Assembly (NCBI RefSeq): GCF_900116065.1
Contig: NZ_FOZV01000002.1
Coordinates: 310,001-374,000, forward strand
DNA: 64,000 nt
Source of the DNA: Brevundimonas viscosa
GTDB lineage: Bacteria > Pseudomonadota > Alphaproteobacteria > Caulobacterales > Caulobacteraceae
Direction: 5' to 3'
Shown here piece by piece: positions 10,190 through 18,461 of the stretch. Positions within the stretch are counted from its first letter, which is position 1. The number at the start of each line of letters is the position of its first letter. Both the position numbers and the translations under genes were made by a program. The notes beneath the pieces were generated by a model. That model did not search any database. It worked only from the letters and a program-made list of their open reading frames with translations, and had not been told where the DNA came from.

Positions 10190-11215
10190 ATGGGCGCCGT
10201 CGGGCTCCAGACCCACATCTGGGCGAACAACACCCGGTCGATCCTGCTGCTGGCGGGCTTCCCGGTGCTGCTGGTCTTCATCCTCTACGGCGCGCAGCTG
10301 GTGATGATGGGCTTCGGCCTGCTGCCCGGCACGGGGCGGGGGCTGGGCGACGACATGGCCTTGGCCGCCTCCTGGCTGGGCTGGACCGTGCCGACCGCCC
10401 TCGTCGTGGCGGCGATCTGGTTCGCCATCGCCTACTTCGGCAACCAGGCCATCATCGACTCGATCACCGGCGCCCGGAAGGTTGAGAGACGGTCTGAACC
10501 CGAGCTTTATAACCTGCTGGAAAACCTCGCCATCTCCCGTGGCCTGCGCACCCCGACCCTGCGCATGATCGAGAGTGACAGCCTCAACGCCTTCGCCACC
10601 GGCCTGCACGAGGGCCGCTACAGCGTCACCGTCACCCGCGGCCTGGTGAACGCCCTGAGCCGCGACGAGGTCGAGGCGGTGCTGGCCCACGAGCTCACCC
10701 ACGTCATCAACAGGGACGTGCGGACCATGGTCATCGCCTCCATCTTCGCCGGCATCATCAGCGTGCTGGCCGAACTGGTCTTCCGCGCCCTCATCCATAC
10801 CGGGGGAGGGCGCGGCCGCTCGAAGAACTCCAACGCCGGGCCGCTGATCCTCATCGGCCTGGCCTTCGCCGCCGTCGGCGTCGCTCTCGCCGTGGTCATC
10901 CGCATGATGCTGTCGCGCACCCGCGAATTCGTCGCCGACGCCGGCTCCGTAGAGCTGACCAAGAACCCCGACGCGATGATCTCGGCCCTGCGCAAGATCG
11001 AGGGCCGCTCCTCACTGAAGGGGCCGGACGAGGTGCAGCAGATGTTCCTCGACAACCAGCCGGACGGCCGCGGCCTGGAGGGCCTGTTCGCCACTCACCC
11101 GCCGATCGGGAAGCGCATTGACGCACTGGTGAAATTCGGCGGCGGGCGGGACCCGGGCCCGTGGGTCGGACCGCAGTCGGCGGGGCAGGAGACCTCGGTC
11201 CCGGCGACCGGCTAG
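10190..11215 (+). CDS. M48 family membrane zinc metalloprotease (HtpX-like)
   Basis: The 341-residue protein has two N-terminal membrane helices (about 19-42 and 60-84), a peptidase domain with HELTH at residues 167-171 (zinc ligands H167 and H171, catalytic E168), two more hydrophobic segments (about 180-197 and 216-240), and TREFVADAGSVELTKNP carrying the third zinc ligand glutamate. This is the HtpX/Ste24 M48 layout, with the catalytic site on the cytoplasmic side. It is co-transcribed with lemA. Its stop overlaps the convergent bpt stop by four bases, leaving no room for a terminator between them. Confidence 0.9.
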   Translation: MGAVGLQTHIWANNTRSILLLAGFPVLLVFILYGAQLVMMGFGLLPGTGRGLGDDMALAASWLGWTVPTALVVAAIWFAIAYFGNQAIIDSITGARKVERRSEPELYNLLENLAISRGLRTPTLRMIESDSLNAFATGLHEGRYSVTVTRGLVNALSRDEVEAVLAHELTHVINRDVRTMVIASIFAGIISVLAELVFRALIHTGGGRGRSKNSNAGPLILIGLAFAAVGVALAVVIRMMLSRTREFVADAGSVELTKNPDAMISALRKIEGRSSLKGPDEVQQMFLDNQPDGRGLEGLFATHPPIGKRIDALVKFGGGRDPGPWVGPQSAGQETSVPATG

Positions 11216-11946
11216 GGCAGGGCCCGCCAGCCCAGCCGGGTCAACTGCTCCAGCGGCCGGAAGCCGGCCTTGTAGTCCATCTTCTCCGAGCCCCGCACCC
11301 AGTAGCCCAGGTAGACGTATGGCAGCCCCACCGCCTGCGCCTGCCGCACGTGGTCGAGGATGGCGAACCGCCCCGGGCTCCGCGCCTCCTGATCCGGATC
11401 GAAGAAGCTGTAGACCATCGACAGCCCGTCCGAGAGCAGGTCGGTCAGGCACACCCCCACCAGGTCCCCGGGACCGCCGTCGGGGGAGGGCAGCCGGTAT
11501 TCGATCAGGTGGGTCCGCACCGCCGTGTCCTCGACCATGGCCACATAGTCGAGCCAGCCCATGCCGGTCATTCCGCCGCCGGGATGCCGCGCCGCCAGAT
11601 AGCGCCGCAGCAGGTCGAACTGCTCGGTCGTCGCCTCCGCCTCGACCAGATCGCGGCTCAGATCCCCGTTCCTCGCCAGCACCCGTCGCTGCGACCGGGA
11701 GAAGGCGAACTGCCCGGTGGGAATGCGGACCGAAACGCAGGCGTCGCAGCTCTCGCACGCCGGCCGGTAGGCGATGTTCTGGCTGCGCCGGAACCCGGCC
11801 TGGGTCAGCTCGTCGTTGACGTGCACCCCGTCCGAGAAGGGCAGGTTGGCGAACACCTTCCGCTCGGTCTGCCCCGGCAGGTAGGGGCAGGGAGCGACCG
11901 AGGTCATGTAGAAGCGCAGCTGGCGTTGCGGAACGAAGCGGGTCAC
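11212..11946 (-). CDS. bpt: Aspartate/glutamate leucyltransferase (Bpt/Ate family)
   Basis: This 244-residue enzyme of the bacterial N-end rule transfers leucine from leucyl-tRNA to proteins that start with Asp or Glu, marking them for ClpS/ClpAP. It starts PQRQLRFYMTSVAPCPYLPG and has RPACESCDACVSVRI, the cysteine-rich N-terminal motif of the family. Later blocks are YSFFDPD and LPYVYLGYWV...MDYKAGFRPLE. GTG 11946 is chosen because family members begin with a short basic stretch before QLRF; the ATG inside (MTSVAP) would cut this conserved part off. Confidence 0.9.
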   Translation of the reverse strand: MTRFVPQRQLRFYMTSVAPCPYLPGQTERKVFANLPFSDGVHVNDELTQAGFRRSQNIAYRPACESCDACVSVRIPTGQFAFSRSQRRVLARNGDLSRDLVEAEATTEQFDLLRRYLAARHPGGGMTGMGWLDYVAMVEDTAVRTHLIEYRLPSPDGGPGDLVGVCLTDLLSDGLSMVYSFFDPDQEARSPGRFAILDHVRQAQAVGLPYVYLGYWVRGSEKMDYKAGFRPLEQLTRLGWRALP

Positions 11947-12058
11947 GAGCTCACCACGCCATCCAATTCCGCCCGAAATCCGGCGCCTTGCACATGTGCG
12001 TATGTGGGACCGCTCCGCGCCCCGGCGCAAGCCCGACCCTCGCTGGCCGGGCGGCGGG

Positions 12059-12955
12059 TCACAGGCTGGTGTCCGTGGGCAGCACCGGCGCCTCGCGCAG
12101 CAGCACGATGGCGATGCGGCGGTTGCCGGCCAGCGTCGGATCGTCCGGATACAGCGGGTCCGACCCCGCCTTGCCCGAGACCTGGTAGACCCGGTCGGGG
12201 TCGACACCGGCCGCCTGAAGGATCAGGCGCGAGGCGTTGGCGCGGTTGGAGGACAGGGGCCAGTCGTTCGGGCCGCTGGCCCGGTTCGATCCGGGCGCCG
12301 CCGAGGTGTGGCCGGTGATCGAGATGCGGTTCGGCAGCTGGTTGATCACCCGCGAGATGGCGCGCAAAAGCAGCTGGGCGCGGGGGTTCGGCCGGGCCGA
12401 GTTGGTCTCGAACATCGATCGGCCTTCCTGGTCGACCAGCTGGATGCGCAGGCCCTCCGGCGTCTGGTCGATGATCAGCTGTTTCGACAGCTCGGCCAGC
12501 TCCGGCATCGACTGCATCGCCTGACGCAGCGATTCCGCCGCCGAGGCGAAGTCCGCGGCCTCGCGCCGGGCGATCTCCTCGCGCAGCTCGGCCTCGCTCG
12601 CCGCGGCGAGGTTCGAGCTCTGTCCGGCCTCCGGCGGGGCGTCCTCGGGGGCTTCCGGGGCCAGTTGCGTGATCACCGACATCGAGCCGGAGCCCTTGGA
12701 GCCGTCCTCGCCCAGCGAGGTCCCGCCCAGGATGCCGCCCGAGCCGGACGTCGATTCGGAAACGCTCGCCGGGGCGAAGTACTCGGCGATGCCGCGCTTC
12801 TGCTCCGGATCCGTCGTGTTGATCAGCCACATCAGCAGGAAGAAGGCCATCATCGCGGTCACGAAGTCGGCGTAGGCCACCTTCCAGGCGCCGCCGTGAT
12901 GGCCGTGCCCCGCGACCTTCTTGACCTTCTTGATGAGGATCGGCCGATCGCTCAT
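12059..12955 (-). CDS. motB: Flagellar motor protein MotB
   Basis: The 298-residue protein starts with a basic cytoplasmic tail, then a single membrane helix in WKVAYADFVTAMMAFFLLMW with the proton-carrying aspartate D30. A long flexible periplasmic linker rich in Gly, Ser and Ala follows. A C-terminal OmpA-like peptidoglycan-binding domain (about 165-290) contains ISITGHTSAAPG and SSNRANASRLIL. With MotA it forms the torque-generating stator. No motA is next to it, so that gene must lie elsewhere. An ATG two codons upstream (12961) is an alternative start; neither has a clear ribosome-binding site. A 13-base palindrome, CGGGACTGTCCCG, lies 17 bases upstream of 12961. Confidence 0.93.
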   Translation of the reverse strand: MSDRPILIKKVKKVAGHGHHGGAWKVAYADFVTAMMAFFLLMWLINTTDPEQKRGIAEYFAPASVSESTSGSGGILGGTSLGEDGSKGSGSMSVITQLAPEAPEDAPPEAGQSSNLAAASEAELREEIARREAADFASAAESLRQAMQSMPELAELSKQLIIDQTPEGLRIQLVDQEGRSMFETNSARPNPRAQLLLRAISRVINQLPNRISITGHTSAAPGSNRASGPNDWPLSSNRANASRLILQAAGVDPDRVYQVSGKAGSDPLYPDDPTLAGNRRIAIVLLREAPVLPTDTSL

Positions 12956-13069
12956 GGACATGGGGGAGGGGCTCCGACGGGACTGTCCCGATCCTGGACG
13001 GCGAGGCGTTAAGGCGACGTTTCCCATCCATGCCTTGCCCCCCGCGTCCGGGCCGCCTAGGTCGAACCC

Positions 13070-13573
13070 GTGACCCTCGAACCGCCGCCCGACCACCCGA
13101 CCGCCGAAACCACTGCCTACCGCCGCGCGCTCGGGGCCTTCGCCACCGGCGTGTGCGTGGTGACGGCGGACAGCGCCCAGGGGCCGCTCGGTCTGACCAT
13201 CAACTCCTTCACCTCCGTCTCCCTGAAGCCGCGACTCATCCTCTGGTGCCTGGACGAGCGGTCGGAGCGCTGGCCGGCCTTCGCCGCCGCCGACCGCTTC
13301 GCTGTCCATGTCCTCTCGGCGGCGGACCGCCCCCGCGCGGCGCGCTTCGCCCGCGGCGTCGCACTCCTGTCCGAAGGCGAGTTCGAACGTCAGGCCGACG
13401 GTGCCCCCTGTCTCCCCGACGCCCTGGCGCGCTTCGACTGCGCCGCCCACGACCGCATCCGAATGGGCGACCACATGATCATCGTCGGCCGCGTCGAGGA
13501 CTTCGCGGTCGGGGAGGGACCCGCGCTGACCTACTGGCGAGGTCGCTACGGAGCCATGGGAGAGGGCGAATGA
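13070..13573 (+). CDS. Flavin reductase domain protein
   Basis: This 167-residue protein matches the flavin-reductase-like FMN-binding split-barrel family: FATGVCVVTA, GLTINSFTSVSLKPRLILW, FAVHVLSA and GDHMIIVGRVEDF are its recurring blocks. Such proteins reduce FMN or FAD with NAD(P)H, often for a two-component monooxygenase, but no oxygenase is adjacent. It starts at GTG 13070 and its stop overlaps the next ATG (ATGA), so it is coupled to a dehydrogenase. Confidence 0.88.
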   Translation: MTLEPPPDHPTAETTAYRRALGAFATGVCVVTADSAQGPLGLTINSFTSVSLKPRLILWCLDERSERWPAFAAADRFAVHVLSAADRPRAARFARGVALLSEGEFERQADGAPCLPDALARFDCAAHDRIRMGDHMIIVGRVEDFAVGEGPALTYWRGRYGAMGEGE

Positions 13574-14439
13574 AGATCGGTTTCGCGGGACTGGGCGTCA
13601 TGGGCGGGCCGATGGCCCGCCATCTGGTCGCCGCCGGACACGAGGTGACGGGCTTCAACCGCTCATCGGCCAAGGCGCAGGCCTGGGCCGCGGTCACGGG
13701 CGGCCGCTTCGCCTCCACCGTGGCCGAAGCGGCCCGGGGCGCCGAGATGCTCGTCCTCTGCGTCGGAAACGATGACGATGTTCGCCAGGTCGTCCTCGAG
13801 GCGCTTCCGCACCTCGGGCGCGGGGCCGTGATCGTCGACCACACCACGACCTCGGCGCGTGTGGCCCGGGAGATGGCGGTCCGGGCGGAGACATCCGGCG
13901 TCGCGTTCATCGACGCGCCGGTTTCGGGCGGCCAGGCCGGCGCCGAAGCCGGCAAGCTCAGCGTCATGGCCGGCGGGGACGCGGCCGCGCTGGCCCGCGT
14001 CGAGCCGGTGCTCGCCGCCTACGCCAAGGCCGTGAAGTACATGGGGCCCGCGGGCGCGGGCCAGCTGACGAAGATGGTCAACCAGATCTGCATCGCCGGC
14101 GTCGTCCAGGGCCTCGCCGAGGCCGTGCATTTCGCGCAGTCGGCCGGCCTCGACGCCGACGCGGTCTACGATGCGATCTCCCAGGGCGCGGCGCAGTCCT
14201 GGCAGATGGACAATCGCTGGAAGACCATGGCCCGCGGCGAGTTCGACTTCGGCTTCGCCGTCGACTGGATGCGCAAGGATCTCGGGCTGGTGCTCGAGGA
14301 GGCCCGCGCCAACGGCAGCCATCTGGCCCTGACGGCGCTGGTCGATCAGTTCTATTCCGAGGTCCAGGCCCTGGGCGGCTCCCGCTGGGACACGTCGAGC
14401 CTCGCGGCGCGGCTCCAGGACCGCGGCGGCACCAGGTAA
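13570..14439 (+). CDS. NAD(P)-dependent beta-hydroxyacid dehydrogenase (3-hydroxyisobutyrate dehydrogenase family)
   Basis: The 289-residue enzyme has the Rossmann motif GFAGLGVMGGPMA at residues 4-16, the substrate loop DAPVSGGQAGAEAGKL, and catalytic lysine K168 in GAGQLTKMVNQ. These place it among 3-hydroxyisobutyrate, tartronate semialdehyde and glyoxylate/succinic semialdehyde reductases. The exact substrate cannot be read from sequence. The domain order is complete: nucleotide-binding (1-160) then all-alpha (165-289). It is translationally coupled to the flavin reductase. Confidence 0.9.
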   Translation: MKIGFAGLGVMGGPMARHLVAAGHEVTGFNRSSAKAQAWAAVTGGRFASTVAEAARGAEMLVLCVGNDDDVRQVVLEALPHLGRGAVIVDHTTTSARVAREMAVRAETSGVAFIDAPVSGGQAGAEAGKLSVMAGGDAAALARVEPVLAAYAKAVKYMGPAGAGQLTKMVNQICIAGVVQGLAEAVHFAQSAGLDADAVYDAISQGAAQSWQMDNRWKTMARGEFDFGFAVDWMRKDLGLVLEEARANGSHLALTALVDQFYSEVQALGGSRWDTSSLAARLQDRGGTR

Positions 14440-14553
14440 GGCGATCGCTTATTTCGCATAATATGTCTTAGGCGTGTCACAGGTCTGGCGAGCGGGATGG
14501 GTCCGGAGTATGGTGCGTCTGCGCCTCCGGACGCCTGTCGCGGGAGATTTCGC

Positions 14554-14886
14554 ATGACGCCGCACCGCCTCCTCCTGACGGCCTTGCTGGCCGCCGCCGC
14601 CGGCTTCATCACAGCGGCGGCGCCGTCGCCCGCCGAGCCGTTGGCCATCATCTACCGCGATATCGGGTACCGCGGGCCCGCCCGCACCCTGACCGGCCCC
14701 AGTCCGGACCTCGATCTGCAGTGGCCGGTCCGGTCCATTCGGGTCCAGCGCGGCGTCTGGGAGCTTTGCGCCCGGCCGAACTACCGCGGTCTCTGCACCC
14801 GCTACGAAGCCAGCGAGCGCTCCATTCCCTCGGCCCGTGAATACACCCAGAGCGCCCGCCCGGTGACCGACGCCGCCCCCGACTGA
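14554..14886 (+). CDS. Small secreted beta/gamma-crystallin-like protein
   Basis: This 110-residue protein starts with a signal peptide (MTPHRLLLTALLAAAAGFIT..., cleavage around residue 25-28). It holds one crystallin-like motif unit: IIYRDIGYRGPARTL, SIRVQRGVWELCARPNYRG and a Cys pair (C74/C81 region). Single-domain microbial crystallins often bind calcium or act in envelope stress, but nothing here fixes a role. Start ATG 14554 has GGGAGA seven bases upstream; a TAATAT box at 14459-14464 is a possible -10. The gene converges on lpdA with a six-base gap. Confidence 0.75.
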   Translation: MTPHRLLLTALLAAAAGFITAAAPSPAEPLAIIYRDIGYRGPARTLTGPSPDLDLQWPVRSIRVQRGVWELCARPNYRGLCTRYEASERSIPSAREYTQSARPVTDAAPD

Positions 14887-14892
14887 GGCGGT

Positions 14893-16296
14893 TCAGATGT
14901 GCAGGACGCGCTGCCAGGCGTCGAGCGACGCCTCGTGCATGGCCTCGCTCATGGTCGGGTGCGGATAGACAATGCCGTGCATGTCTTCCTCGGTCGCCTC
15001 AAGGGTGATCGCGGTGACGAAACCCTGCACCATTTCCGTGACTTCCGCCCCGATCATGTGAGCGCCGACGAGCGCGCCGGTCTTGCTGTCGAAGATGGTC
15101 TTGACGAAGCCCTCGATCTCGCCGGCCGCCACCGCCTTGCCGTTCACGCGGAACGGGAAGCGCCCCACCTTGACTTCGCGACCGGCCGCCTTCGCCGCCT
15201 GCTCGGTCAGGCCGACCGAGGCCACCTGCGGCTGGGTGTAGGTGCAGCCGGCGATCGGCGAATGGATGTTCGGGCTGCGGAACCCGGCGATGTGCTCGGC
15301 GGCGTGAATGCCCTCGTGCGACGCCTTGTGCGCCAGCCAGGGCGCGCCGGCGCAGTCGCCGATGGCGTACAGTCCCTTCACATTGGTCTCGCCGTGCGGA
15401 CCGGTCTTGATATGCCCGCGGTCCATCTCGACGCCGAGCGCTTCCAGCCCGATGCCGTCGGTGTTGGCGGTGATGCCGACGGCGGAGATGCAGATCTCGG
15501 CCTCGAGGGTCTCGGCCTTGCCGCCGACCTCGACGGCGACCTGCACCCCCTGCCCCGTCTTCGAGACCTTGGTCACCTTGGCGCCGGTGCGGAACTTGAT
15601 GCCGCGCTTCTCGAAGGCCTTCTGCGCCGCCTTGGAGACTTCCTCGTCCTCGACCGGCATGATCCGCTCGACCGCTTCCACGACCGTAACTTCCGCCCCC
15701 AAGGCACGATAGAAGCTGGCGAATTCCAGACCGATGGCCCCCGATCCGATGACCACGAAGGACTTCGGCAGCCGCTTCGGCGCCAGCGCTTCACGATAGG
15801 CCCAGATCCGCTCGCCGTCGGCCTCCAGACCGATCTGCGGCAGCGCCCTCGCCCGCGCGCCGACCGCCAGCATCACCGCCTTCGCCTCGACCGTGCGCTC
15901 GCCGCCGGCGTTCAGCTTCACCACCACCTTCGGGGCCGCGGCGCCCTTCTCCAGCTTCGCCGAGCCCTCGATCACCTCGATCTTGTGCTTCTTCATCAGG
16001 AAGGCGACGCCCTTGTTCATCTGGGCGGCCACGCCTCGCGAGCGCTGGATGATGGCGTCGAAGTCGAAGCCGACCTTCTCCGCCGAGAGGCCGTAGTCCT
16101 TCAGGTGCGACAGACTCTCGAACTTCTCGCCCGATTTCAGCAGCGCCTTGGTCGGGATGCAGCCCCAGTTCAGGCAGATGCCGCCGAGGTTCTCGCGCTC
16201 GATGATGGCGACCTTCTGGCCCAGCTGCGAGGCGCGGATTGCGGCCACATAGCCCCCGGGGCCGGAACCGATGACGACCAGATCGAACTGAGCCAT
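14893..16296 (-). CDS. lpdA: Dihydrolipoyl dehydrogenase (E3)
   Basis: The 467-residue flavoprotein has the FAD motif VVIGSGPGGYVAAIRA at the start and the redox-active disulfide C41/C46 in GGICLNWGCIPTK. It also has the NAD motif VVIGSGAIGLEFASFY and a C-terminal interface with HPTMSEAMHEA holding the catalytic His-Glu pair. It reoxidises dihydrolipoyl groups of the pyruvate and other 2-oxoacid dehydrogenases. Start ATG 16296 is chosen over ATG 16302 because AAGGAG (16310-16305) is eight bases from the former and only two from the latter. It lies near the pdh genes but behind two DUF3667 genes. Confidence 0.96.
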   Translation of the reverse strand: MAQFDLVVIGSGPGGYVAAIRASQLGQKVAIIERENLGGICLNWGCIPTKALLKSGEKFESLSHLKDYGLSAEKVGFDFDAIIQRSRGVAAQMNKGVAFLMKKHKIEVIEGSAKLEKGAAAPKVVVKLNAGGERTVEAKAVMLAVGARARALPQIGLEADGERIWAYREALAPKRLPKSFVVIGSGAIGLEFASFYRALGAEVTVVEAVERIMPVEDEEVSKAAQKAFEKRGIKFRTGAKVTKVSKTGQGVQVAVEVGGKAETLEAEICISAVGITANTDGIGLEALGVEMDRGHIKTGPHGETNVKGLYAIGDCAGAPWLAHKASHEGIHAAEHIAGFRSPNIHSPIAGCTYTQPQVASVGLTEQAAKAAGREVKVGRFPFRVNGKAVAAGEIEGFVKTIFDSKTGALVGAHMIGAEVTEMVQGFVTAITLEATEEDMHGIVYPHPTMSEAMHEASLDAWQRVLHI

Positions 16297-16304
16297 GCGC
16301 ATAT

Positions 16305-16310
16305 CTCCTT
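16305..16310 (-). promoter_or_regulatory. Ribosome-binding site that sets the lpdA start
   Basis: AAGGAG on the minus strand, eight bases before ATG 16296 and two before ATG 16302, favours the inner start. Confidence 0.6.
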
Positions 16311-16377
16311 GTCCCCGGCCTCTTAGCCTGCAGGGAACGCGAAAGGCACCCTCCCCGGCTCATCGGGAAACGAAATG

Positions 16378-17328
16378 TCAGGCGCGGACGAAGGCCATGA
16401 AGGCTTCGAAATCCATCGCCGAGATCGCCACGGCCAGTCCGGCCGGGAACAGGGCCAGGCCCGTGTAGAGCGCAAGGTGAACGCCGCCCCGCCACAGCGC
16501 CTGCAGCCGCCCGACGCCGTAGTACCGGCTGGCGGCCAGCGTGAAGAAGGCGAGGTACGGAAACACCAGCGGCCAGGCGGGGGCCGCTGCGCCGAACTTG
16601 TTGGCGAGAGCCAGGAGGATCAGCAGGCTGAAGCCCGCGACATGCGCCCACAGGGCGAAGATCAGATGCTCCATGAACAGCCGCCGCCCGAAGAAGGGCG
16701 CGAGCATCAGGGCGTAGGCCGGCATCAGCAGCCAGAGGGCGTTGGGGAGCCAGGCCGCGAGACGCTCGCTGATGATCGCCTGCTCGCTGTTGTTCTGGTT
16801 CTCGTAGAGCAGGTTCTGGCGGTCGAGCTCGGTCGTGGCCCGGTCCGCGGCGGCCTGCACCGCGGCGGTGACCGCCGTGTCGATCGCGGGCTCCACCCGC
16901 CGCTGCATCCACAGCTCCGCCTGGGTGACGTTGCCGAGATGGACGGTGGCGCCGTCGGGGTCGGCCACGGCCGTCACGGGGCGGGTCGGGTCCGTCACGC
17001 GGGCCACGTACTGGTAGAGCGCCACGTCGGAGAAGTTCAGGGCCAGCAGGAACAGGGCCGTCGCCACGACGAACGACTTCGTCGGGGTCTGGTACAGCGA
17101 GCCGGAGCCGTCGCGACAGGCCTCGAGCAGGCGGCCGGGCCGGAGCGCCAGCGCGATCAGCGTCCGCGCGGTGCGGCCGTCCACCAGGTTGGCCTCCGAG
17201 AAGGCTTCCGCCGCCCAATCGCGCAGCGGCCGCGGCCGCGCCTGCGAATCCTGGCCGCACGCGTGACAGTACCGGCCGCCCAGCACCGCTCCGCAGGCCA
17301 GACAGGGCTGCGCTCCTTCAGCCGTCAC
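16378..17328 (-). CDS. DUF3667 membrane protein (copy A)
   Basis: The 316-residue protein opens with a zinc-ribbon-like pair of knuckles (C9, C12, C21, C24 in CLACGAVLGGRYCHACGQ). LRDWAAEAF...LRPGRLL follows, and then about five membrane helices, one near residue 75-95 and four between about 195 and 310. A charged soluble stretch lies between them. This is the DUF3667 architecture, with no known function. GTG 17328 is taken as start because it places the cysteines at the N-terminus; the in-frame extension to 17391 is Arg-rich and unlike the family. A paralogue lies 76 bases upstream. Confidence 0.8.
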   Translation of the reverse strand: MTAEGAQPCLACGAVLGGRYCHACGQDSQARPRPLRDWAAEAFSEANLVDGRTARTLIALALRPGRLLEACRDGSGSLYQTPTKSFVVATALFLLALNFSDVALYQYVARVTDPTRPVTAVADPDGATVHLGNVTQAELWMQRRVEPAIDTAVTAAVQAAADRATTELDRQNLLYENQNNSEQAIISERLAAWLPNALWLLMPAYALMLAPFFGRRLFMEHLIFALWAHVAGFSLLILLALANKFGAAAPAWPLVFPYLAFFTLAASRYYGVGRLQALWRGGVHLALYTGLALFPAGLAVAISAMDFEAFMAFVRA

Positions 17329-17404
17329 GCGATCGCCCCGCCTCCGCCCTTCCCTGCCCGCATCATGGGGCCGGGGTCGTCTCCCGGGCAAGGCCCGCCG
17401 GGGT

Positions 17405-18421
17405 TCACTCGTCTGAAAGCGGCAGCACCCAGCGGTCGATGTCGTCCATCCCCTGGCTGGTCGCGGCCGACCAGAACGACTCCGGCAGCCGGTCCCAGGC
17501 GCTCGTCCACGCCACGCCGAGCGCCACCGGCAGCCAGGCGAGCAGGAAGAAGGCGGCCAGGTGGACCGCCCCGCGCCACACCGAGCCCAGGGTGGAGAGG
17601 TCGTAATAGCGGCGCGCCGCCAATGTGAAATAGGCCAGGTAGGGGATGGCCAGCAGCCAGAAGCTGAGCTGGAGACCGAGCCAGTTCAGGGTGGCGAACA
17701 GCACCAGCAGGATGAAGATCAGGCAGTGCGCCCAGAGGGCGAAAACGAGGTGCTCGACCAGCAGCCGACGGCGGCCGAACAGCGGCCACAGCATCAGGGC
17801 GTAGATCGGGATCAGCAGCCACAGCAGGCGCGGGAGCCAGGTCTCGAGCGTCGCGTTCAGCCCGGTCCAGGCGGTCTGGTACTGGATGAAGTCGGCGATG
17901 GCGCGGGCCTGGACCGCGTCCGCGGCCGGGCGCACCGCCTCCAGCGCGGCAATTCTCTCGCGCGCCACCGAGCCGTCGGCGCGCGGCATGAGGAAGACAT
18001 CCCGCAACTCGCCGCCGATCAGCCGCACCCCGTTCGGGACCAGCTCGGCCGTGACGGGCGTGGCGCCGGTCCGCACCGGCAGGAACTGGTAGATGGCGAC
18101 GTCGCTCCACACGAGGAAGACGAAGAAGGCCGCCGAGACGATCAGGAACAGCTTGAACGGCGTGGTGTAGAGGCTGCGGCCCTCGCGGAAGGCGACCAGC
18201 AGGTCGCCGGGCCGGCGCAGCATGGCGTCGGCGGTCAGGAAGGTCTTGCCCTCGAGGTTGAAGCTCTCCGCGAGGACATTGCCGAGCAGGTCGCTGAGCG
18301 GAAGCACGCGGGTGCGGCTGTCGTGACCGCAGGCGTGGCAGAACGGCCCCACCAGGGACGCGCCGCAGTCCACGCAGCTTCGTCGCTCCAGGCCCGCCGG
18401 GCCTGCTGTCGTCTCGGACAT
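17405..18421 (-). CDS. DUF3667 membrane protein (copy B)
   Basis: This 338-residue paralogue of the next gene has the same plan. It has C16, C19, C28 and C31 in CVDCGASLVGPFCHACG, a RRPGDLLVAFREGRSLYTTP segment, one membrane helix near residue 90-110, a soluble loop, then four or more helices (about 195-320). Shared blocks such as LIPIYALMLWPLFGRR and HLVFALWAHC versus LMPAYALMLAPFFGRR and HLIFALWAHV show a tandem duplication. Both sit between pdhC and lpdA on the same strand. No function is established for DUF3667. Confidence 0.82.
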   Translation of the reverse strand: MSETTAGPAGLERRSCVDCGASLVGPFCHACGHDSRTRVLPLSDLLGNVLAESFNLEGKTFLTADAMLRRPGDLLVAFREGRSLYTTPFKLFLIVSAAFFVFLVWSDVAIYQFLPVRTGATPVTAELVPNGVRLIGGELRDVFLMPRADGSVARERIAALEAVRPAADAVQARAIADFIQYQTAWTGLNATLETWLPRLLWLLIPIYALMLWPLFGRRRLLVEHLVFALWAHCLIFILLVLFATLNWLGLQLSFWLLAIPYLAYFTLAARRYYDLSTLGSVWRGAVHLAAFFLLAWLPVALGVAWTSAWDRLPESFWSAATSQGMDDIDRWVLPLSDE

Positions 18422-18461
18422 CCTTCCCCTCCCCCCGGGGCCCCCGCCCCGCTCCCGGCCG

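Noticed and set aside
13009..13023. TTAA followed seven bases later by TTTC upstream of motB, like a CtrA half-site
   Set aside because: The second half does not match and the distance to motB is not informative. motB is a plausible CtrA-class gene, but the site is too weak to report.
18422..18461. C/G homopolymer-rich stretch between pdhC and the DUF3667 gene
   Set aside because: It could fold in several ways but gives no single convincing hairpin or known element.
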